The notes under the pieces were generated by a model that saw only the letters and a list, made by a program, of their open reading frames with translations, made no database searches and had not been told where the DNA came from. A program made the translations under genes and the position numbers. From a virus, in IMG/VR virus record IMGVR_UViG_3300046804_002164, positions 1-31,263 of that record: a stretch of DNA of 31,263 bases; one strand, written 5' to 3'. This document shows, in pieces, positions 22,515-28,642 of this stretch. Each line of letters opens with the position of its first letter. Within the stretch, counting starts at the first letter, position 1.

Positions 22515-24266
22515 CTATCCGTCTACAATATTATAAACAATCTTAGAATATAATGTAAGGAAATTATCATTATTAGATGATGATAAAAATGGCACAGTTA
22601 CACCACCTTTATTCATAATTGGAGGTGCTATTGATTTTTCACCCATTTTTGTGGATTGGGTTTGTGGACTCGCCATATTCATTGGAGCAACTGTAACACT
22701 AGTTGATTGTTGAACTGGTGGTTGTGCAACTGTCTGAGCAACTTGTTGTGCAGTTTGTTGTTGGCCTGGGCCAGGCGCAACTTGTGAAGGTGGTTTTTCA
22801 GCTACAGTACCTGTTGTTTGAGTCGCATAATACTTATTGTAAATTTCAAGAGATTGTGCTGATGTTCTATTGGTTTGTCCATAATAAGGAGTCAGGCCTG
22901 CCCACTGAGTTCCTGCTTTTTCTATATCTGCTTTGGTTGCTCTTTTGGTTGGGTCAACACCAGTAAGTCTTAAATTTGCAAGTCCAAGTTTATCCTGTAT
23001 TTCTGGTGTAAGAGGCGTATTGGGGTCTATTCCTGCTGCTTTTGCAGCCCTTAACATAGTATCTGGCATGAATTGATATGCACCAGTTGCACCACTAACT
23101 TGACCTTTATAACTACCATAATTTACAGTTTTTCCTCCCAATCTTTGTGGAAGTTTTCCTGTTCTGGAAAGTTCTGCAGCTTCGGCAATAGTTAGTTTAC
23201 CCCCAGCAAGTTCTGGAACTACCTGTCCTCCAAATATCTTACCATATCCATCTTTTCCAGCAGTTCCTTCCGCCTCTCTAATTGTCTGTAACCATGCCTT
23301 TTCTTCTTTAGTATCTGCAGTTACATCTCCAGCATTACCACCAGAACCTGGTCCCCCTGGTGGTTTTTTATCATCCGCTGGTTTAGCAGTCCCAGTACCT
23401 AGACTCGGTTGTTTAGGTGCAGGTTTTTGTCTACCTAGAGAGTTTATTGCCGCAGAGAATTTATCTAAAATTGAATTAAATCTATCCAATAGTGATCCTG
23501 GTATCATACCTTCAGACATTGGAGCTGGTTGAACATTTCCATCTGTGGGATCCATCATTCCACTTACGACTTGACTTCCCAAAGCACCAGTACCTACAGC
23601 TGCAGTACCTAAGGCGGCCATTTTTAACATCCTACCAGTTTTACCTCCTGGTAAAGTTCTTTTTAGTGGCCCCCCTGGAACATTAATATCTAAATTTAAT
23701 CCGCCACCGCCTCCAGTCGCTTGAGGTAAATTTGAAAGTTGTTTGACAATTTTTATAATAGTTTGACGAATAATTTTTGCAATATCAAAAGTTTCTGCAA
23801 ATACACTTTGTAAAGCTTTTAAATTATCTCCAAGAGTTTTTACATTTCTCTTGTTACCTAAGAATTGAATATAACCTAACGCTTCTTTATATAAACTTAA
23901 GAAATTTTGTAAGATTGAATTTGGAGTTGCAGAATCAATCTGATCCAATCTTTCTTTATAATTTTGTTCCAATCCACCAATAGCTCTATTAACTACTTGG
24001 GTTACATTCTGATTTATTGATTGTACTCTATTTTCTACATTGTTTAGAATACTTGTAGATAATGTTTGAATGATTCCTTGAAGATCTGGTGGTCTTGCAG
24101 CAACTCCAGCAGCACCTCTTTGGAACCCTACAATTTTATTTGCAGCAGAAGCAACAACTCCTTCACCAAGAGGAGAACCACCAGTAATAAAATTCTGAGC
24201 AGCCGCAGCCGTAGTACTTCTTTCTCTTGCAATACTAGCGGGATTGAGTGCTGAACTAATTGCCAC
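22515..24266 (-). CDS. tape-measure-like protein with lysozyme/transglycosylase-like domain (583 aa)
   Basis: The start is GTG, overlapping the 61-aa ORF by 11 nt. Residues 60-180 are long helices (VENRVQSINQNVTQVVNRAIGGLEQNYKERLDQID and later), 215-235 an Ala/Gly hydrophobic segment, then Pro/Gly-rich linkers. Residues 322-480 resemble the lambda R-type lytic transglycosylase: WLQTIREAEGT with catalytic Glu333, GYGKIFGG, SGATGAYQFMP, a helical lobe, and a final TQWAGLTPYYGQ. The C-terminal 100 residues are Gln/Pro/Val-rich. Following directly on gp26 and the 61-aa ORF, it occupies the position of tape-measure genes in other tailed phages. It is a good candidate for a tape measure with a wall-cleaving domain, with a gp29-like role. 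Confidence 0.78.
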   Translation of the reverse strand: MAISSALNPASIARERSTTAAAAQNFITGGSPLGEGVVASAANKIVGFQRGAAGVAARPPDLQGIIQTLSTSILNNVENRVQSINQNVTQVVNRAIGGLEQNYKERLDQIDSATPNSILQNFLSLYKEALGYIQFLGNKRNVKTLGDNLKALQSVFAETFDIAKIIRQTIIKIVKQLSNLPQATGGGGGLNLDINVPGGPLKRTLPGGKTGRMLKMAALGTAAVGTGALGSQVVSGMMDPTDGNVQPAPMSEGMIPGSLLDRFNSILDKFSAAINSLGRQKPAPKQPSLGTGTAKPADDKKPPGGPGSGGNAGDVTADTKEEKAWLQTIREAEGTAGKDGYGKIFGGQVVPELAGGKLTIAEAAELSRTGKLPQRLGGKTVNYGSYKGQVSGATGAYQFMPDTMLRAAKAAGIDPNTPLTPEIQDKLGLANLRLTGVDPTKRATKADIEKAGTQWAGLTPYYGQTNRTSAQSLEIYNKYYATQTTGTVAEKPPSQVAPGPGQQQTAQQVAQTVAQPPVQQSTSVTVAPMNMASPQTQSTKMGEKSIAPPIMNKGGVTVPFLSSSNNDNFLTLYSKIVYNIVDG

Positions 24267-24441
24267 GGTTTGCTGCCTGTTGTGCCTTTAAGTTTTCTTC
24301 TTCAATGTGCATTTTCAACAGGGTGAGATAGATATCTCTTTCCCAAGGCATCATGTTTTCAATCTCAGTCAAAGAGTATTTATGGAACTGCATGAGAGCG
24401 AAGTTAATACGGAAATATGACTCAAGATCAATATGAGCCAT
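24256..24441 (-). CDS. 61-aa tail-assembly ORF, probably also expressed as a -1 frameshift extension of gp26
   Basis: The ATG lies 3 nt past the gp26 stop, and the frame stays open upstream through the codons CGG CTA ATT to the slippery site in gp26. The protein is a compact helical domain with Phe/Leu/Met-rich character (FRINFALMQFHKYSLTEIENMMPWERDIYLTLL) and a charged helix (KMHIEEENLKAQQAA). This is the pattern of the T part of G-T chaperones and of small gp51-like ORFs in T4 relatives. The ATG has no ribosome-binding sequence at a normal distance; GGAGGG is 24 nt away, better placed to stimulate frameshifting. Independent translation by coupling remains possible. The function proposed, loading or solubilising the tape measure, is inferred from position. 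Confidence 0.72.
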   Translation of the reverse strand: MAHIDLESYFRINFALMQFHKYSLTEIENMMPWERDIYLTLLKMHIEEENLKAQQAANRGN

Positions 24442-24475
24442 AATTAGCCGAAAAAACTTGTTAGACCCTCCAGAG
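24416..24475 (-). promoter_or_regulatory. putative -1 programmed ribosomal frameshift signal
   Basis: Three elements are seen together. An SD-like GGAGG lies in gp26 with 10 nt between it and the slip site. The heptamer T TTT TTC (24450-24456, minus strand) is in exact X XXY YYZ register with gp26. A 9-bp hairpin TATGGCTCA/TGAGTCATA (24434-24442 with 24416-24424, one G-U) with a 9-nt loop starts 7 nt after the heptamer. Slipping back one base joins gp26 residue 241 to Arg-Leu-Ile and then the 61-aa ORF, giving about 305 aa. Confidence 0.75.
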
Positions 24476-25172
24476 TTACTTCATTGTTTGCTTTGGTGTT
24501 TGGATTAACTACTGTAAATGTATGAGATAATTTAGGCATTGTCTCAAAGAACCTTTCAATTTTCTTAAATTGATCGGCATTCATACTTTCAATAAACTCA
24601 ACCAATTCTTTTTTAGTACAATCTGCAGCAGCCCAGGCTTCATCTTCAGTGAAGATGGATTCAATACACGAAGAAATAATATCAAAAGACTTTTCAATCG
24701 TTGATACTGATTCTTGAGTTGTAAAATCAAAGTTATTTTTGATGAATTGATCTAAGGATGGATACTTCATTTTGATGACAATTTTATCATCAAGTTTAAT
24801 TTCTGTAGAATGCTCTGGATCTTTTTGAACCTTGACTTCATCCACATAAACTTTTACAGGAACTTCTGTAACTCCATCATCTGAACAAGTTACAACTAAA
24901 TCTATGGATTCTCCTACAGATTTTCCACGAACATTGAGGAAAATGTATTCAATATCAAAAGATGGAAGTTCTTCTACCTTGACTCCTTTTGTGAGAATAC
25001 AATCTTTGAGTACAGACTTAATTGCAAGAGTAATTTGTTTTACATCTTGACTTTCTAAAGCCAAAATCAAAACCTTCTCTTCTTTAACTAGAAATGGTCT
25101 GTACTTTATGATTTTTCCTGTAGATGGCAACTCAAGTTCATAAGTTGGAGTCGCAATTTTTGGTAATGGCAT
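24444..25172 (-). CDS. 26: gp26-like baseplate hub / tape-measure chaperone
   Basis: A 242-aa protein recognised as the cyanophage form of T4 gp26. The N-terminus is LPKIATPTYELELPSTGKIIKYRPFLVKEEKVLILAL. A beta-rich middle follows (VRGKSVGESIDLVVTCSDDG, VPVKVYVDEVKV), then helices SLDQFIKNNFDFT and KKELVEFIESMNADQFKKIERFFETMP. The C-terminus is beta (TFTVVNPNTKANNEVTLEGLTSFFG). In T4, gp26 acts in hub assembly; its location before a small ORF and the tape-measure genes matches tail chaperones of other phages. The last three sense codons include the slippery heptamer, so two products, 242 and about 305 aa, are predicted. It is preceded by a CTAAATAAAATT box. Confidence 0.8.
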   Translation of the reverse strand: MPLPKIATPTYELELPSTGKIIKYRPFLVKEEKVLILALESQDVKQITLAIKSVLKDCILTKGVKVEELPSFDIEYIFLNVRGKSVGESIDLVVTCSDDGVTEVPVKVYVDEVKVQKDPEHSTEIKLDDKIVIKMKYPSLDQFIKNNFDFTTQESVSTIEKSFDIISSCIESIFTEDEAWAAADCTKKELVEFIESMNADQFKKIERFFETMPKLSHTFTVVNPNTKANNEVTLEGLTSFFG

Positions 25173-25191
25173 ATTAATAATGTAATCAGAT

Positions 25192-25203
25192 AATTTTATT
25201 TAG
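25192..25203 (-). promoter_or_regulatory. possible late-promoter variant CTAAATAAAATT upstream of gp26
   Basis: It overlaps the stop of the gp54-like gene and ends about 20 nt before the gp26 start. Identical 12-mer to 3690-3701. The match to the T4 late TATAAATA is partial. Confidence 0.3.
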
Positions 25204-26167
25204 AGGGGTTTACATAGGGAGCAGCGTCGATTCCAGAATTAACTCCAAATGGTGGTGGAGTTGCTGTTGTATATGTATTGTTTCCTGTCCAAGAAACACT
25301 TGGAGTTGCAACCGGAACTTGGTTCTTATCTTTTGGTGAATCTGAATATTGATCGTAACCTGTACCAAAATGATTTAAAATTACATATCTTTCGTAACTA
25401 AAACTTACTGTCGTTTTTGTGATTGTACTGCCTTCATAAGTAACTGGCAATGCAGTTACATTAGTAGGAAATGCTCTAATGAATTTGTAGGTCAACATGG
25501 AGGGAGTTTTTGCCACATCTCTAGTATTTGGATCTATAAATATATCCCTTTCAAATTTTGTAATTGCAATATTTCTTCTATAAGTGTTTGGATATCTAAA
25601 TCTAAAAAACTGGTTTTCTGATAATTGTCCAACTCCACCTCTAGGGTTTGCTCTCGTCAACCTACCCTCAGTGTTATATAAGGGATTGATAAAATTCATC
25701 CATTCTTCAAATAAACGAATAATTCCATATTCTGCATCCACATAGAATGTCATCGTAATTTCTGGGAAGTCTCTTCTAATGGGAAATCTTTCAACAATTC
25801 CTTGTCTACTTCCAATCTCCTCTGCCATTGACAAAGACACCCCAGGAAGAGAAGTCTCATTACACATGAACTCATAACGAAGGCCATTAAGATATGTCGA
25901 TCCAGTATCTGGCAAAAGGCCACCCAAAACTCCTGCAGTAACTAACCAGGCATTGATATCAGAATCTGATCGACTGGTAATAGCAGTATCTCCAAGATAA
26001 AGAGTAACTTTAAATTGACTTGTAACTGATAGTTCACCAAATAAATCTCTTACACTAGGAAGAGCTGCCCGATCATCATTTGTATTTCTAGGCAGAGTCA
26101 TCCTTGCGTAGATTGGATCTACTCTGTACTCATTTGCAGGAAAATCAGGCCTAAATGGTTCAGCCAT
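25196..26167 (-). CDS. 54: gp54-like baseplate-to-tail-tube initiator (tube-fold protein)
   Basis: A 323-aa protein with tail-tube fold features: SVTSQFKVTLYLG, LRYEFMCNETSLPGVSLS, FPIRRDFPEITMTFYVDAEYGIIRLFEEWMNFINPLY, FRYPNTYRRNIAITKFERD, and SMLTYKFIRAFPTNVTALPVTYEGSTITKTTVSFSYERYVI. These match the strand and helix order of T4 gp19/gp54-type proteins, in which a loop before EW-x-N-x-I is typical. The length equals T4 gp54 (320 aa). It is the first gene of the minus-strand hub operon, divergent from gp4. It could alternatively be another tube paralogue such as a gp48 relative, but gp48 is recognised elsewhere in this window. Role: nucleating the tail tube on the hub. Confidence 0.65.
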   Translation of the reverse strand: MAEPFRPDFPANEYRVDPIYARMTLPRNTNDDRAALPSVRDLFGELSVTSQFKVTLYLGDTAITSRSDSDINAWLVTAGVLGGLLPDTGSTYLNGLRYEFMCNETSLPGVSLSMAEEIGSRQGIVERFPIRRDFPEITMTFYVDAEYGIIRLFEEWMNFINPLYNTEGRLTRANPRGGVGQLSENQFFRFRYPNTYRRNIAITKFERDIFIDPNTRDVAKTPSMLTYKFIRAFPTNVTALPVTYEGSTITKTTVSFSYERYVILNHFGTGYDQYSDSPKDKNQVPVATPSVSWTGNNTYTTATPPPFGVNSGIDAAPYVNPSK

Positions 26168-26168
26168 C

Positions 26169-26176
26169 TATAAATA
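26169..26176 (+). promoter_or_regulatory. T4-type late promoter TATAAATA
   Basis: A perfect eight-base match to the T4 late promoter in the 27-nt gap between the divergent gp54-like and gp4 genes. It lies 18 nt before the gp4 ATG at 26195 and should be read by the gp55-type late sigma factor. It drives the gp4-gp53 unit. Confidence 0.7.
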
Positions 26177-26194
26177 TTTTTTAAGATCTATAGT

Positions 26195-26638
26195 ATGTAT
26201 ATGAGCTATAAGGGAAAATACCGTCCAGAAAACCCCAGAAAGTATAAAGGTGATCCCACAAATATCGTTTATCGGTCTTTGTGGGAAAGGAAGTTTATGA
26301 GATATTGTGACTTAAACGAAAATGTGAACCAATGGCAGTCTGAAGAATTTTGGATTCCTTATAAAAATCCTTTAGACAATAAAGTTCATAGATATTTTCC
26401 AGATTTTTTTGTGAAATATAAAGATAAAAATGGAAATACACGAACCGTAGTCATTGAGATTAAACCCAAGAAAGAAGTAGAAATGCCAGAACAAAATCCT
26501 AAAAGACGAACAAAAGCTTGGGCATACAAGGTCCAAATGTGGATAAAAAATCAAGCAAAATGGGAAGCAGCAAGAGAGTTCTGTGCAGATCGTAATTATG
26601 AATTCCGAGTCATGACCGAGGAGGATCTAGGCATATGA
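26195..26638 (+). CDS. 4: gp4 head completion protein (T4 gp4/gp50 family)
   Basis: A 147-aa protein of the expected size (T4 gp4 150 aa). It opens with MSYKGKYRPENPRKYKGDP then YRSLWERKFMRYCD, followed by SEEFWIPYKNP and a nuclease-like core KVHRYFPDFFVKY with VVIEIKPKKE. The order D...ExK is that of PD-(D/E)XK nuclease folds. In T4 the protein completes the DNA-filled head so that the tail can join. The ATG at 26195 is 6 nt before another in-frame ATG (26201), so either may be used; no strong ribosome-binding site is seen. It heads the plus-strand late unit and overlaps the next gene by 4 nt (ATGA). Confidence 0.9.
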   Translation: MYMSYKGKYRPENPRKYKGDPTNIVYRSLWERKFMRYCDLNENVNQWQSEEFWIPYKNPLDNKVHRYFPDFFVKYKDKNGNTRTVVIEIKPKKEVEMPEQNPKRRTKAWAYKVQMWIKNQAKWEAAREFCADRNYEFRVMTEEDLGI

Positions 26639-27165
26639 CTTGGAGAGATGAACCATATAAAGATGGAGAAGGATTTGGATATGATTTACTTAAACAAGTA
26701 AAGGGTAAAAATAAGAGTGGTGACTGGTTCTCTGGAAAATTAAGACAATACCTAGGAGAACTTGATCAATCGGACATTAATCTTGAAGACACTGGTGGTA
26801 TTGAAGTTGGACGAATGTATTTTTTCATTTATGGTGCAAGTACACAAGGACTTAATTTTTTTGATAGACAACCTCTGACATATATTACTGAAGTTAATTA
26901 TAGTAAAAACTATTTTATTGGAATAAATTTGCATTATCTTAATAGACAATTTCGTGAAGGAATTGCAAAAGGCCTGATAAATAAGTCAGATACAGTAGGT
27001 ATACCTCGTAATACTATTCATCGTTACTTTTTTTCTGGAGTTAGTGGAGGATTTTTAAGAGTTCCAGAAAAAGATTGGCCCTCCGTTGCATTATTACCAA
27101 CTGAAAAATTTGTTGATAATAGAGGACAACCATTTCCCAATCATAAAGCCTGGAGCAAACCCTAA
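26635..27165 (+). CDS. conserved phage protein between gp4 and gp48 (176 aa)
   Basis: The start overlaps the gp4 stop (ATGA). The sequence has a helical N-terminus (GFGYDLLKQVKG, WFSGKLRQYLGELDQSD), then VGRMYFFIYGASTQGLNFFDRQPLTYITEVNYSKNYFIGINLHYLNRQFREGIAKGLI, a stretch I recall as recurring in tailed-phage proteins (MYFF-Y ... P-L ... GINLHYL ... R). The end is basic and Pro-rich (FPNHKAWSKP). Function unknown to me. Placement directly after gp4 and before gp48 suggests virion assembly; T4 gp2 (DNA end protector) lies next to gp4 in T4, but this protein shows no clear match to it. Confidence 0.7.
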   Translation: MTWRDEPYKDGEGFGYDLLKQVKGKNKSGDWFSGKLRQYLGELDQSDINLEDTGGIEVGRMYFFIYGASTQGLNFFDRQPLTYITEVNYSKNYFIGINLHYLNRQFREGIAKGLINKSDTVGIPRNTIHRYFFSGVSGGFLRVPEKDWPSVALLPTEKFVDNRGQPFPNHKAWSKP

Positions 27166-28641
27166 GTGACATATTCAAATGTTAAACCAGGATTCACCGG
27201 CCAAAATGGTGTATCGTATAATTTACAATACGATCCATCCACTGGCGCCGGTAGAATTATCCAACAGAATGCACCTCCAGGAACAAAACCTGTTTATGAG
27301 AATGGGATCTGGAGTAGTTCCGCAACATCATTAGGTTTTTCATCTGCTGACCAAACACAACTTCATCAACAAGCAATCGTATCAATACAAGCAGCTTATA
27401 ATAGTATTGGTGGAGTTAACTCTGGCGCAAAATTAGGTCAGTGGGCTTCTCAAAATTTCTCAAACGGACAACCAGGACAAACATCAGTTAATCCAGCATT
27501 ACCAGTATCTGGTCCTGGAGGAAATTCGGGTAATGGAACTGGCGCAACTTTACTTGATGCTTTAAGGGATGGTGGCCAGGCTCTTAAAAATATAGCACAA
27601 AATAATAATTATTTTGGAGTTGGAAACGAATCAGATTTATATGCTGGAGGTTTAAAATATCCTGAAGATTTAATGATAGATCAACAAGATACTTTGGTTA
27701 TTGATCAATTCAGATATATTGCAACAAAAGGTGAAGCAATTTTTGGAGGTATTCAAGCAGCAGTCAATACATTAAATAACGGACTTCAAATTGGATCTCC
27801 CATAGGGTTTCAAAAACCTATAGGAACTGTGTTTTTACCAATGCCTAATAGTGTTGCTGACAATAATAGTGTTGGTTGGGGTGACGATTCGATGGGAAAT
27901 ATTGCTGCAGCTATAGCCGCAGCAACAATGGGAGATCCTCTGGGTTCAGCAATTGCTGGAGCGGTTGGTGGAGCAGCTGCTGCCCCATTGGGAATACCAG
28001 CATCAATGGGTGCAGGGACAGTTATGATGGGTGTAAATTTAGATAATATAATTAAAAATGGTGGAGGAGCATCAGCAGAATTAACAGCTTTGCTTGGTCC
28101 TGAGTTTGTTTCCAAATTATTAAAACTTCAAGGTCTTGGAACATCTGCAGAATCTATCCTCGCAAGAGGTGCGGGTATTATTCCAAACTCAAACATGGAA
28201 TTATTATTCCAATCGCCAAGTTTAAGACAATTTAGTTTTACTTACAGACTGTCTCCAAGAAGTGCCGAAGAAGCTGCAATGGTAAGAAGGATTATTAGAT
28301 TTTTTAAACAAGGAATGGCAGCTAAAAAGAAAAGTGGTCAAGCTGGTGCGGGATCCTTCTTTTTGGGTACTCCAAATGTTTTTAAATTGGAATATAGAAG
28401 TAAAAATAAACCTGCATCTGGAGTAAATAAATTTAAAGTTTGTGCATTAACATCATTTAGTTGCAATTTTACTCCCGATGGTTTGTGGGCTGCTTATCAA
28501 GAAGGTCAACCAGTTTCCACAATAATTAGCATGAACTTCAATGAATTAGAACCAATCTATGATACTGATTATCAAGACGATATTATTCTAGCAAGAAATA
28601 GTGATCTCTCTCCAGTAGACAATAATTCAATAGGATACTAA
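27166..28641 (+). CDS. 48: gp48 baseplate tail-tube cap
   Basis: A 491-aa protein starting with GTG immediately after the stop of the previous gene. The C-terminal third reads NSNMELLFQSPSLRQFSFTYRLSPRSAEEAAMVRRIIRFFKQGMA, FKLEYRSKNK, NKFKVCALTSFSCNFTPDG, and STIISMNFNELEPIYDTDY. This is the tube-fold signature of T4 gp48 (364 aa). The N-terminus is enlarged, with low-complexity Gly/Gln/Ala segments and a hydrophobic glycine-rich region (AAAIAAATMGDPLGSAIAGAVGGAAAAPLGIPA). In the T4 baseplate gp48 caps the hub and is the platform on which gp54 and the tube start. It precedes gp53. Confidence 0.85.
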   Translation: MTYSNVKPGFTGQNGVSYNLQYDPSTGAGRIIQQNAPPGTKPVYENGIWSSSATSLGFSSADQTQLHQQAIVSIQAAYNSIGGVNSGAKLGQWASQNFSNGQPGQTSVNPALPVSGPGGNSGNGTGATLLDALRDGGQALKNIAQNNNYFGVGNESDLYAGGLKYPEDLMIDQQDTLVIDQFRYIATKGEAIFGGIQAAVNTLNNGLQIGSPIGFQKPIGTVFLPMPNSVADNNSVGWGDDSMGNIAAAIAAATMGDPLGSAIAGAVGGAAAAPLGIPASMGAGTVMMGVNLDNIIKNGGGASAELTALLGPEFVSKLLKLQGLGTSAESILARGAGIIPNSNMELLFQSPSLRQFSFTYRLSPRSAEEAAMVRRIIRFFKQGMAAKKKSGQAGAGSFFLGTPNVFKLEYRSKNKPASGVNKFKVCALTSFSCNFTPDGLWAAYQEGQPVSTIISMNFNELEPIYDTDYQDDIILARNSDLSPVDNNSIGY

Positions 28642-28642
28642 G

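Noticed and set aside
24256-24266. second frameshift joining the 61-aa ORF to the 583-aa protein
   Set aside because: No slippery heptamer was seen in the 11-nt overlap, and a GTG start for the downstream gene is available; ordinary translational coupling is enough.
27810-28115. 101-aa minus-strand frame inside gp48
   Set aside because: It is Pro/Ala-rich only because it is antisense to the glycine/alanine-rich segment of gp48.
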